Shown: positions 34,338 to 42,686 of the stretch, piece by piece
How the letters are laid out: every line of letters starts with the position of its first letter
How positions within the stretch are numbered: position 1 is the stretch's first letter
Assembly: GCF_014200015.1 (NCBI RefSeq)
Contig: NZ_JACHOT010000012.1
Coordinates: forward strand, 1-55,123
DNA length: 55,123 bases
Source: Aminobacter niigataensis
GTDB taxonomy: Bacteria > Pseudomonadota > Alphaproteobacteria > Rhizobiales > Rhizobiaceae
Reading direction: 5' to 3'
Made by a program: the position numbers and the translations under genes
Notes under the pieces: model-generated
Databases searched by the model: none
What the model was told of the DNA's origin: nothing
What the model saw: only the letters and a program-made list of their open reading frames with translations

Positions 34338-34640
34338 ATGACTGTGAACCACAAAAATATGGATATTTTACTGGAAGATATTTGCGAGAGCGTATCCGTA
34401 TCTGATATTATATTTCAGTCAGAGGATGCTGATAGGAATTGTATTGTTACTTGCCTATTCAATGTCATTCTGCCGTCGTATGCTGCGCAACGGCTCGGAA
34501 TTGCGCGGCAGTTCGTTTTCCGCTTCAACTGTGAAAGCATGGACTTCGATGGTCAATCTGCGGATGGCCGTAAGCTTGAATACTCTACGAGTCTAGGGCT
34601 TGGTTTTGGCCCGCCCGACGAACCTCCGGCATATTCCCGT
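34338..34640 (+). CDS. Hypothetical protein, AT-rich start, end uncertain
   Basis: The frame starts at 34338 in an AT-rich block and encodes about 90 plausible residues (ILLEDICESVSVSDIIFQSE...QRLGIARQFVFRFNCESMDF). From about 34640 the reading becomes Arg/Ser-rich and unlike protein, although it stays open to 35033, so the gene is probably disrupted there. The lower GC than its neighbours suggests separate acquisition. Not recognised. Confidence 0.35.
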
Positions 34641-34929
34641 TGCCGAAGCAAACCAGATGGCTTCATCGGCGATCTTCTTAGCGCGGTCGTTCATCGGGGC
34701 AGGGAGCGAAGCGATTTCAATGAGAGGATCGAGACGTCGGCGCCGAGCGAAGGCGCCGAGAATCGATCAGATGCGCTTGCTTCGACCGCGCCAACGCTTC
34801 CTAGGACTCCCTGCCGACTCGCTTCGATGAGGAGCGCTGCCCCTGGAACAAAAAAACGCATCAAGCCATTGAGAGAGACCGGATATAGATGTGAAGGCGC
34901 GAACCAATCGAACGCGGGAGGAGGCAAAG

Positions 34930-35244
34930 ATGGATCTCACCACGCTTCTCGTCATTATTCTTATTCTTGTTCTCGTCGGAGGTGGCGACTGGTACGGCCG
35001 TGGAAGATGGAGTCCTCGACCACAGACGGCTGACCACGCCTCGAGCGAGTTCCGGAGTAAGCAGCAGCAAAGTCACATTCCGAAATCTTCGCCTGCTTCC
35101 GGATCGGGATCTCGAAGGATGCCAGCCTCCGGCCAGATCCTGATGCAGTCCCGGCGAAGGGAGGCGATGGCGGAAATTGCTGCGTCTTCATCCATATCAA
35201 GTACTGAGGCGGCATACCTTAACTCAGAAACCTTCTGCAGATGA
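34930..35244 (+). CDS. Small hydrophobic protein (DUF3309-like start), 3' part doubtful
   Basis: MDLTTLLVIILILVLVGGGD at the start, after GGGAGGAGGC, is the kind of short inner-membrane helix found in DUF3309-type proteins, followed by WYGRGRW. After about 25 residues similarity ends and the frame runs into the end of the oppositely oriented toxin gene, so only the 5' portion is credible. Confidence 0.4.
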   Translation: MDLTTLLVIILILVLVGGGDWYGRGRWSPRPQTADHASSEFRSKQQQSHIPKSSPASGSGSRRMPASGQILMQSRRREAMAEIAASSSISSTEAAYLNSETFCR

Positions 35245-35858
35245 TTCAGGATTCCCATGGCTTTCCGCGGGACATCCCTACCGTATGCTTTTTCTGCCTT
35301 GGCAACAGCAGTATCCGGTATGTGCCCATACGCTTCGACCAGTCGACCTAGATCGATCGCGTCTCGGTAGGCCACGGCCCGGTCGTAGCAGCGGTCGGCG
35401 TTCGCCAGAAGTTTCTCAGCGAACATGTCCGATGGGCTAAGAGTTGGCACCTGAAGTAGTGGATCGACGGCGCCGTCCAGTTCGATACGAACTTCGCGGA
35501 CGATCTCGAATTTTATAGGCAACCCTTCATGCTCGATAAACACCCGAATGCCATAGCCATCGGCTTGCACGTCCCGGAGTGATCGAGTTCGGGAAGTAAA
35601 GAGGGCGTGAATGCCTTGTTCAAAAAAGGCATTCCTCAGTTCGCGATAGCCGGCGCCGTCTGCGCAAAGAAAATCGAGATCGAGCGACTTTCGATACTCG
35701 CCATGTTTCAAGACAATGGCAGTTCCCCCGCCAAACCAGCACTTGTTGGTGACCAGTAGGTCCTGGTTCATCGAGGCGAGAACCCCGACTATCGTGTTGT
35801 GTTCGTTGCGTTGGAATAGCATCACAGGGCTCCTGTTGGTACCCATAGGATGCATCAT
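35073..35858 (-). CDS. AbiEii-like nucleotidyltransferase, probable toxin
   Basis: This 261-aa protein has the minimal nucleotidyltransferase signature WFGGGTAIVLKHGEYR followed by SLDLDFL (GGGT about 43-46, Asp60 and Asp62), then LPIKFEIVREVRI and SPSDMFAEKLLANADR, as in AbiEii/AbiGii-type toxins. These enzymes add nucleotides to tRNA or other targets and halt growth on phage infection or plasmid loss. The gene lies 26 bp after a 72-aa gene on the same strand, which is too small to be an AbiEi antitoxin but is placed as one. It may stabilise the plasmid. Confidence 0.75.
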   Translation of the reverse strand: MMHPMGTNRSPVMLFQRNEHNTIVGVLASMNQDLLVTNKCWFGGGTAIVLKHGEYRKSLDLDFLCADGAGYRELRNAFFEQGIHALFTSRTRSLRDVQADGYGIRVFIEHEGLPIKFEIVREVRIELDGAVDPLLQVPTLSPSDMFAEKLLANADRCYDRAVAYRDAIDLGRLVEAYGHIPDTAVAKAEKAYGRDVPRKAMGILNHLQKVSELRYAASVLDMDEDAAISAIASLRRDCIRIWPEAGILRDPDPEAGEDFGM

Positions 35859-35884
35859 GCGATTGAAAAGACTAACTAAAAAAA

Positions 35885-36103
35885 TTAAACCAGCATGTGG
35901 CCGTGGCCAAACTCTTCAGTCAGCTCAGCAATGAGAAGAGTCTCTTCTGCCGTTAGGCGCGCACGGTCGACGAACCGCCAGTTGCGCTCGTAAAGAGCGA
36001 ACACCTCGTCGGCGGGCATCGGACGCGCACAATCTCTGTTCCACATAAGCATCTTGAGCTCAGGGAAATCCTTAGGAACAATAGCGGGTCCAAAATGCGT
36101 CAT
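35885..36103 (-). CDS. 72-aa partner (putative antitoxin) of AbiEii-like gene
   Basis: This 72-aa acidic protein (MTHFGPAIVPKDFPELKMLM, then NRDCARPMPADEVFALYERN) starts at ATG 36103 with AGGTGG upstream; an in-frame extension to 36196 lacks a good site. The block PADEVFALYERNWRFVD recurs in small genes next to nucleotidyltransferase toxins. I infer an antitoxin or accessory role from position; there is no visible DNA-binding domain. Confidence 0.55.
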   Translation of the reverse strand: MTHFGPAIVPKDFPELKMLMWNRDCARPMPADEVFALYERNWRFVDRARLTAEETLLIAELTEEFGHGHMLV

Positions 36104-36369
36104 GATGAGCCACCTACTACCAAGAAAAGCCCCAGAAATCAAATATCTCACTTCACCCAGCTGCTGCTGCTTGAGATAGGGCCAACAATCCAACAATTCA
36201 ATCCAGCCTAGCGGCGATCAGTTACGCAGACGCGCGGAACGGCGACGCACTAATCGCACATCGCTGGCCGGGCTAGCATGAGCCAGAACATCGCGACCAT
36301 CGCAAATGGCACCCACCTCTCAATCAATCTTGAAACGCGGCACTCCAAATTTGCTCGAATACCCCAGAG
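36104..36369. other. Intergenic region, nothing recognised
   Basis: It lies between the start of the toxin operon and the end of the AraC-type pseudogene. The left part should contain the toxin operon promoter on the minus strand. Confidence 0.35.
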
Positions 36370-36915
36370 TGGTTCACTGGCTGCGAAGCGTTTCCGTCGG
36401 CCACCTGTCTGTCATCTGTCGGAAGACCCGACTGAAATGCCCGGGGCTCACAAACCCCGCTTGGAACGCCACTTCGCCGACCGCGTCCTTGCCCGCGAGA
36501 AGCAAACGCGTTGCCAGGCTGATTCTCTGCTTCATGTGCACGTGCGGGACTCGTGTTCAGCTCTGCAGCGAAGGCTCGATCGAGCTGCCTGGTCGATACT
36601 CCCACAGCCCGTGCTTCGGCCGCGCCTGCTCCACCAGAGCAAGTCGCCCGGTCCCGATCTACGACAAAGAGCCTGTCGCAGGACGCGTTCACGTCCGGGA
36701 AGCGTGACCGCGTGAAACCAGCTGACTGAAGCCCGGAACCCGTCCAGCAAGCCCATTTCAGCGAGCAGGAAGCTCCCAGTGCAAAGACCGCCTAATGGGA
36801 ATGCCTTTTCTTGCAGCGTGTTGGATGAATCTCTCAGCAGTATCCGGCAACGAACTTTTCGGTCCAAGCAGCCCGCCTATGACCAATATCTGGTCGTACT
36901 CCTCGGGACGGTGGG
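36370..36915 (-). pseudogene. Broken GlxA/AraC-family transcription regulator
   Basis: Minus-strand pieces in different frames give the DJ-1/PfpI-like domain (YDQILVIGGLLGPKSSLPDT, then GGLCTGSFLLAEMGLLDG, FRASVSWFHAV) and the AraC HTH domain (EARAVGVSTRQLDRAFAAEL, HMKQRISLATRLLLAGKDAV, AFQAGFVSPGHFSRVFR). At least three frameshifts destroy the gene. Its 5' end is fused at about 36915 to the start of a cytosine methylase remnant, so the two genes were joined by a deletion or insertion event. Confidence 0.75.
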
Positions 36916-37028
36916 CGGATTGGTGCTGGTGCACGCTCAGCAGGTTCGATCTGCAAGACCGCAAATTGCTCGTCCCGCTTGGCCTCGGCATGTTCGTTGC
37001 GCACCGGTTCCGTAAAGTCCACTTTCAA
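36916..37028 (-). pseudogene. N-terminal remnant of a second cytosine methylase gene
   Basis: From 37022 the minus strand reads VDFTEPVRNEHAEAKRDEQF and then LQIEPAERAPAPI, which aligns with the intact methylase start VDFTNSAREARQGEQVSHAQ and IEPVRLAPAHD. The similarity ends after about 35 codons at the junction with the AraC-type pseudogene. The adjacent leader (37029-37150) also matches the leader of the intact gene. Confidence 0.65.
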
Positions 37029-37150
37029 CTCCCAACTATGTGATGGGAGGCACTTTCAGCGTCGAAAAGCTAACGTCGTATGAACGAGACGGGGCAGTCT
37101 TCGACCGGATCTGCGTAATCTTTCTCTGCCATAAATTCTGGTTAGCGAAT
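37007..37150 (-). repeat. Second copy of cytosine methylase leader
   Basis: It is similar to 31500-31640 in the same orientation, spaced 5.5 kb away. The conserved blocks include GTAAAGTCCACTTTC and GGCACTTTC. It supports past duplication of the methylase locus or arrival of a second related gene. Confidence 0.7.
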
Positions 37151-37526
37151 TCTTTGGCCAAGAGCTGAATATTGGCGGCAGGCGCTTCGTTGAACGGCTG
37201 CTGTCGCAATCGCACGCTGGTGACGAAAAGATGACCCTGAGCGGAAATTCGCAAGGCCCGCAAACGAACATCCGCCCACCAATGATACTTGAACTTCGAT
37301 CCCCTTCGTCTGGGTCCCCAAGCCGCATTCTGCCGTATAGCTTCATAAAGGATGTGGATTCCAGGTGGATGACTCAGCCAGACTGACTTCGCTCGCAAAC
37401 GATGCGGGACCTGCGGGTCCGCTGGTGGGATGCGGACCATTTGGCCAGTGTGTCGCTGGATGATCGTACTTTGCCTTCATCCCCCGGTGTGCCACCTCAA
37501 TCGAGAATGCGTCACTCGACAGATCG
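37151..37526. other. Region without a firm gene
   Basis: A minus-strand frame around 37050-37440 encodes YHWWADVRLRALRISAQGHL and NEAPAANIQLLAKEFANQNL, which looks protein-like, but it has no good start and overlaps the duplicated leader. It may be the tail of a lost gene upstream of the methylase remnant. Confidence 0.3.
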
Positions 37527-39395
37527 TCATCCATCCCAGTTCGGCATGTATTCCAGATCCGCAGCCAAAAACGCTTCCTGTTCGGCGATGATCCCGGAAT
37601 CCAAATCGTCATCGTCTGGCTGCCAAATCGTAGCGTCATTCGCCCTGCCGATGGTCTCAGGGATGACAACTGGAGTAACGCGTACAACTACGGGGCAGGG
37701 CGGCAGGACGATGTGTGGCGTCTGCTCGTGCCTCCCATCCTCGATGATCTGGATCTCCGTATCTTCGGTGACCGAGGCTCTGGCGATTGCATCATGGACC
37801 GGAACAATGATGACCGGTGCTCGGTCCTGGCAGGCTGTGATGGAGAAGTTCATACCTGCCGGGAGCAGTACAGGCTTCTTATCTATACAGCGAACTTTAC
37901 ACCGCTTGCGCGCTGCGAGGAGGGCCTTGAGTTCGGCCCACCTCGCATACACAGTTGGACGGGAAACGCCGGCCTCACGCGCCAGGGCGGACTTTGAGAC
38001 TTCGGCGGATTCGACAGCCAGAAAGTTCCATGCGTCCACTAGTCGGGCCAGCGTCTTTTCCGCCTTCTCTTTTGACGCGTATTCGGCGGCCACCTGCTGG
38101 CGTTCCCGGACCGTCGGCAGATGGCCGACGACATGAAGCAGCGCCTTCCGGGCGATGCCCTTTTCGAGCCTGGCGGGGTCAAACGACCCGGCTGCATAGG
38201 AAGCGACCCGCGACACGAGCAGTGCGACCTGCCTTTCCGACATGCGGCCGCGGCCAGGCAGGCCAACGACCAGATTCTGGGCGACCGGCTCGAGGGCTTG
38301 GTGAAGGTTATCAGCAACGGTAGCTTCCGGCGCCCGCAGGCGAAGGTCGGAGTTGAAGTACCACTGCCGAAGGATCCAATAAGCCTCCTTCTGGATGGCG
38401 GTGAAGATTTCGTTCGAGGTCTCCAGATCAACGCCGGCCTTGTCGGCAGCGCGCTGGCGGACGAGGGCCTCACGATTGAGCGACGTGTCGACCCAGCCAG
38501 CCCATTCGGACATAGACATGAACTCGCTTTCGTTCATGACGAAGCCTGTCGCCAGAGGCGACAGCGGGTTCTTGCCACGCTGTGTTGTCGCCGGCGCTCC
38601 CGGGTCGGCCTGCAGTTCCTTCAGCGCGGCAACGATGCCGTAATAGACGGCCTCGAAAAATTTGACGGTTCGCATATTGCAGCGGCGATCGTCTGGATCG
38701 TTCCAGACCGCTTCGCCCGGTGGCAGCAGAAAAAATATGTGCGGCCGGGCGAAGCTACCATCGGTGCGTTCGTCTCCGGCGACGAGGTGCGGCGCAAAGG
38801 GGATCTTGCAGCCGACCAGCTGCCGGATATCGTCAATGCAGGCATCAACCGAGGGCCAGGTCTGGTCGAGATCGATGCGCCAAAATGACAAGAAGGTCCT
38901 GTTGCCCTCGAAATAGGGAAGGTCCAGCGACAGGAGCTTGGAACGGCTTTCTACGCTCAGGTTCGCCTTGTCCCAGGACACGCGCAACTCACCGCCTTTG
39001 TGACACGACGCGACGAACAGCTTTCCAGGCAGGCCGAAGGCTTCGCTCCGCAGCCCCAGCTCGCGGACATCCTCACGCCAGCGGCCGTAGACCTTTTTCG
39101 GGGCGAAGAGCCGGAAGCCTTGCTGGAGCCGCTCCCTGACCAGGCCAGCCTCGAAACGCGCATTTTCGGCGAACTGCTTCGCCTCCTCGCGGCGGAGTTG
39201 TTCCTTGAGCCGCCATGTGCGCTGCTCGGCTGGGTTCAGGCCGTCGGGCATTACCTTGGGCTTGAGGGCGCGACGGCGCTTCTTGCGCGCCCGTTCGTCG
39301 GCAAGGGCTGCGGAACGGGACGCACGCGCGGCGGCATAGCCAGCCTCGAACGCCTGCGTCCCGCTTGCCGGGTTGTCTGTGCCGATCCCACTCAT
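37527..39395 (-). CDS. Primase/replicase-like plasmid protein with C-terminal HTH (paralogue 2)
   Basis: This 622-aa protein is closely similar to the 18625-20424 product over about 530 residues, then diverges in a Pro/Asp-rich tail. It shares FWRIDLDQTWPSVDAC (DxD), FARPHIFFLLPPG (xxH), LKELQADPG...QRGKNPLSPL and the HTH SKSALAREAGVSRPTVYARW. These fit a ColE2-like Rep/archaeo-eukaryotic primase core, although overall similarity is distant. The start MSGIGTDNPASGTQAF is at ATG 39395. A short sequence CAATAGCCGGC upstream is conserved between the paralogues (20459-20469 and 39429-39439) and may be a control or origin element. Confidence 0.6.
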   Translation of the reverse strand: MSGIGTDNPASGTQAFEAGYAAARASRSAALADERARKKRRRALKPKVMPDGLNPAEQRTWRLKEQLRREEAKQFAENARFEAGLVRERLQQGFRLFAPKKVYGRWREDVRELGLRSEAFGLPGKLFVASCHKGGELRVSWDKANLSVESRSKLLSLDLPYFEGNRTFLSFWRIDLDQTWPSVDACIDDIRQLVGCKIPFAPHLVAGDERTDGSFARPHIFFLLPPGEAVWNDPDDRRCNMRTVKFFEAVYYGIVAALKELQADPGAPATTQRGKNPLSPLATGFVMNESEFMSMSEWAGWVDTSLNREALVRQRAADKAGVDLETSNEIFTAIQKEAYWILRQWYFNSDLRLRAPEATVADNLHQALEPVAQNLVVGLPGRGRMSERQVALLVSRVASYAAGSFDPARLEKGIARKALLHVVGHLPTVRERQQVAAEYASKEKAEKTLARLVDAWNFLAVESAEVSKSALAREAGVSRPTVYARWAELKALLAARKRCKVRCIDKKPVLLPAGMNFSITACQDRAPVIIVPVHDAIARASVTEDTEIQIIEDGRHEQTPHIVLPPCPVVVRVTPVVIPETIGRANDATIWQPDDDDLDSGIIAEQEAFLAADLEYMPNWDG

Positions 39396-39831
39396 GATAT
39401 GATGGTTCGGCGTCTCTTGGACGTCCGCAATAGCCGGCAGACCGGTTGCAACCTAGCGAGGCGACCTGCTTGGCTGCGGCGCCCAGCATGCTCAGAGCCT
39501 CTTCCACTCTAGCTCGGAGATGCAGCCACGATCGCGGTTGACGTCGCCCCGACTTCGGTTGACCATTTTCAATGTCGGGGTCGACCGACCAAACCGACGC
39601 ACAGGAGTCGATGCGCAGGCTCTCTGGGCCTGCCTCGCCGTCGGGAAGAATTATCAGTATACAAGTCGCATCACACCTCACAAGCAAACACTATTACGAT
39701 CATCAACGTCACACACCTCAATCATTTAAAAAATAATACTTGATCTCCCATTTTTTCATCATCACCATTGGTTACGTTAGCGATCACAATTACCGACAAA
39801 TTGCGAAAATACAGAACAGAGAGCCCAACAG
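39396..39831. other. Intergenic region with AT-rich right half
   Basis: About 430 bp lie between divergent genes. Its left 60 bp resemble the region upstream of paralogue 1. The segment 39640-39820 is AT-rich (for example AATCATTTAAAAAATAATAC), suitable for a promoter of the 39832 gene or a melting region of an origin. No repeats of iteron type were found by eye. Confidence 0.45.
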
Positions 39832-40110
39832 ATGTCCGATTCAAACGCAACACTCGCCGCGCTACTTGAGAACGTAGAGGACGAGCACGAGGAGGGCTGG
39901 GGCACGGTCTACCTCGACAACGCCAGGCTACCTAGCTTGTCAGACGCGGTCTTCCGCTCACACTTGTCTGCACTCGCGAAGAGCGGCGTCTACAAGCCGA
40001 TCGACAGCTACGCCTTTGGAGCGGTCTGCCTGAGCCTCCAGGAGGCTGGGCTCCAGGTGACACATCTTGAATCTCAGCGGCCGCTGTCTCACCGCGACGC
40101 TATCAACTGA
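39832..40110 (+). CDS. Small acidic hypothetical protein
   Basis: This 92-aa protein (MSDSNATLAALLENVEDEHE...) contains the block LPSLSDAVFRSHLSALAKSG and the motif SYAFGAVCLSLQEAG. It is acidic and helical. It lies 18 bp before the 40129 gene on the same strand, probably in one transcript. Not recognised. Confidence 0.6.
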   Translation: MSDSNATLAALLENVEDEHEEGWGTVYLDNARLPSLSDAVFRSHLSALAKSGVYKPIDSYAFGAVCLSLQEAGLQVTHLESQRPLSHRDAIN

Positions 40111-40128
40111 GACATGGAGGAGGTGAAG

Positions 40129-40929
40129 ATGACATGCAATCTTGATCTATCCATCAACTTCAGGCCGGGCATTGATGACATTGAGGAAGAGGCGTGGTCG
40201 ATACCGACTGGAGAAAAGGATCGGCTTGAGCAAGTGATGAGCGCACCGCTCATGCGGGCTCTCGACGCCTGGAACAATCGGATAATCGAAGGACCCCTTC
40301 CGCAAGGAACCGAACGGGGAGATCTCGACGACAGAATTGAGGAAGAGATCTGGTTGCTCTACATTCACGGCTACAGCGCCTTGACATCTAGAAGTGACGA
40401 TCGCCGTAGCGGGTGTGTCTGCGCGCCCGGTGTGGTCCTACCTGCGAGATACGCGTATGATGTGTATAGCCTTGACGAGCTGGGTATTCCTCAGCGGACA
40501 AGGTCAGTGCGCACCTTCCCCGCGACAGGTGGTTTTCAACCTGGCGAATTCGAGCGGGCCCGCGATCTGGCCGAGGCACTCGGAGGCGCCGTCATCCGTA
40601 AGCAAATACGCTGGGACAAGGAATACGACGTTAACGGTTTTGAGATTCACGAGCGTCCCGAATACGACCGGTGTGTCTTCATATCCGACAAGATGACACC
40701 CGTCGCTGCCTATGAAACGTTCATGCAGCAATACGACGACGGGGTCGTGATCAGAAAATTCCATGCAGTGTTCGAGCACATGAGAATGCGAGAACACCGT
40801 AACGTGGAGGCCATCACAGAACGGAAGCAGGCAGACTTTCAGCGTCTCGGAGAAATCTCCTTCTATCTGGGCGAAGTGCGCTCTTGGAAGGCCGACCGAG
40901 ATTCGTTACTTGCGCAGGGCAAGATCTAA
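40129..40929 (+). CDS. Hypothetical protein
   Basis: This 266-aa protein starts at ATG 40129, 6 nt after GGAGGAGG; the upstream in-frame ATG 40114 would place that site inside the gene. It contains EEIWLLYIHGYSALTSRSDD, FPATGGFQPGEFERARDLAE and a charged C-terminal helix (FYLGEVRSWKADRDSLLAQG). It is soluble, with no known domain visible. Probably cotranscribed with the 92-aa gene before it. Confidence 0.6.
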   Translation: MTCNLDLSINFRPGIDDIEEEAWSIPTGEKDRLEQVMSAPLMRALDAWNNRIIEGPLPQGTERGDLDDRIEEEIWLLYIHGYSALTSRSDDRRSGCVCAPGVVLPARYAYDVYSLDELGIPQRTRSVRTFPATGGFQPGEFERARDLAEALGGAVIRKQIRWDKEYDVNGFEIHERPEYDRCVFISDKMTPVAAYETFMQQYDDGVVIRKFHAVFEHMRMREHRNVEAITERKQADFQRLGEISFYLGEVRSWKADRDSLLAQGKI

Positions 40930-40991
40930 GGAGAATCGTGCGGCCTCCTGCGCAGAACCATGCGTTTTGTGAAATGGATCGTTGCTCCCAG

Positions 40992-41344
40992 CTAAACGGA
41001 AATCATCAATGACTGCGGACGTTCATTCACCTGTCTGAGCGACAGACGACCGTCGACTTCCGAGAACGAACCCGCTGCGCGGAATGGGCGCGCGATGAGG
41101 TAGAGGTCACCGAACCGATCGTTGCGCCCGCATTGAGCGTCGTCCCGCAGCAACAGCGCATCACAGGCTTCTTCGGCAAGGAAGCCTGATCCTGCCATAC
41201 CCTGTACTCGATGCACCGATCAGCCCACTGCATCAGCGGTTGATCGACAACATGAGCATGCCGCGCTTTTCGCGCGAGACACAGCGCAACTGGTAATGTC
41301 AGGTTAACCGGCGTTGAAGCTGCCGGCTGGTAGTCGGCGGTCAT
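40992..41344 (-). pseudogene. Frameshifted small hypothetical gene
   Basis: The N-terminal frame starts at ATG 41344, overlapping the previous gene by ATGA, and reads TADYQPAASTPVNLTLPVAL to about QASLPK near 41185. The better continuation is in another frame: EACDALLLRDDAQCGRNDRF then DLYLIARPFRAAGSFSEVDG, ending at 40992. One frameshift near an AAGAAG run joins them. It is either a sequencing error or recent inactivation. Function unknown. Confidence 0.45.
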
Positions 41345-41505
41345 GACCTAGTCCTCCGGCAATACTCGACGGATGGGCCGTCGTCGTTTGCACGGCCACG
41401 GATTGGCATCGGCTCGAGAGACTGAGCTTCCTCGATCACGAGGAATGGCCAACGAGCGAGGAAAGAGCGCGAGCTCAGCGCGGGAAATTGAATCACGTTG
41501 GTCAT
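41341..41505 (-). CDS. 54-aa hypothetical protein
   Basis: MTNVIQFPALSSRSFLARWP starts at ATG 41505, 7 nt after GGAGG. It is a short frame often overlooked, but the ribosome-binding site is excellent and its TGA overlaps the next ATG (41341-41344). Short proteins beginning MTNVIQFP are frequent in rhizobial accessory operons. Role unknown. Confidence 0.6.
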   Translation of the reverse strand: MTNVIQFPALSSRSFLARWPFLVIEEAQSLEPMPIRGRANDDGPSVEYCRRTRS

Positions 41506-41600
41506 GCTGCGTCCTCCATTTGGTTAGGGTTTACGATGCCGCTATATTCCAGGTGTTCCCGGCACCCGGCTTCGTCCAAATCCCCTTCCACCTGTTCCAT

Positions 41601-42134
41601 TCATGAAACTTTCCGATGATCGGGGGTAACGATCTCTGGAATTGATCCCGCCTTCATCACTGTGATTTGCATCCGGGCGACACGATCTTGGGCGGCTGCT
41701 TCGCTCAGGTCGATCTCGTATGAGTAAACCCCTCGTGCGAGTTCACGGGAAAGAGGCCCCGCATCAGCCACCGAAGGCAGCCTGATTAGGGTAATCCACG
41801 GCCAGCCAACAGAGTCTTCTGTTGGCATGTAGAGAGCCATGGCAGCGAGACCGTAATGCCGCTTCATGTCGACCTTGCTGACTGCGGCATCCGGTCCCGA
41901 TGCGAAGTCCACAATCTGGCCGCGCATAGGGACAGGTTTCGAAAGGGCATCCATCAGAGCCAGCCTCTCCACCTGGTTTTCCACGATCCAGACCTTCCAT
42001 TGGTGGATGCCATTTCTTCCGAATGCGGCCGGAAGCTTCCCGACGTACAGGTCGGGCAAGCCATCAAGGAAGCCGCCGTACCAGCGGGCCGGCAGCCATT
42101 CCTGAATTGGATTCTGTAGCCACGAATGAAGCAT
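41601..42134 (-). CDS. Hypothetical plasmid protein
   Basis: This 177-aa protein begins LHSWLQNPIQEWLPARWYGG and has IHQWKVWIVENQVERLALMD and VGWPWITLIRLPSVADAGPL. It looks like a soluble beta-rich protein. The gene follows a decayed gene and may have been cotranscribed with it. No family recognised. Confidence 0.55.
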   Translation of the reverse strand: MLHSWLQNPIQEWLPARWYGGFLDGLPDLYVGKLPAAFGRNGIHQWKVWIVENQVERLALMDALSKPVPMRGQIVDFASGPDAAVSKVDMKRHYGLAAMALYMPTEDSVGWPWITLIRLPSVADAGPLSRELARGVYSYEIDLSEAAAQDRVARMQITVMKAGSIPEIVTPDHRKVS

Positions 42135-42502
42135 ATCTGTTCCTCTTGTTTTTCAGGCTTTCGGCCCTCGCCGAAGCCGCCGCGGGAGGGACGGCGAGGG
42201 CCGGGGATGTCGCCCGGTTGAAGTGTAAGGCGGCTTCGTCCTCGGGGAATTCGGCGGCGCGCCGTGTCGCGAACTCCTGGGCGGCTCGACCATTCCGGCG
42301 ATATCCGGGCCGTAGGCAAACAGGTCCGCGCCATCGTACGTTTCCAGCACGTAGGCAATAGAAAAAGGCCGATGTACCGGGTGCGGTACGTGTTGACCTG
42401 GCTCTTGACCCAAGCCGCATGTTGAGGGGTGTCGCAGAACACCGTGAATGCCCCGCCCTCGATCGCGTCCGGCTCTCCCTCCAGTTCCAAGAAGACCTTC
42501 AT
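42135..42502 (-). pseudogene. Hypothetical gene broken by two frameshifts
   Basis: Starting at ATG 42502 the minus strand reads KVFLELEGEPDAIEGGAFTV and ends its frame near RYIGLF. It continues in a second frame as FSIAYVLETYDGADLFAYGP and in a third as AAQEFATRRAAEFPEDEAAL, ending near 42135. The joined product would be about 120 aa. Both shifts are 1-nt events, so the gene is inactive or the sequence contains errors. Confidence 0.5.
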
Positions 42503-42686
42503 GTCGCTGCGGTCGGTCTTCGCGTCGATGCGCAGCTTTTACCCTTCATATGTCGGCATCGATCCCGAACGCCTTCGCGCTCCACGATCCCCGCTGCTGT
42601 TGCTATCTCGCTGCTCCTTTGCTTGGCTACCGCGACCGGGAAATCCCGGTTTCGGCCCGCGCCACAGGGCCATCGTCAGGCGGCTT

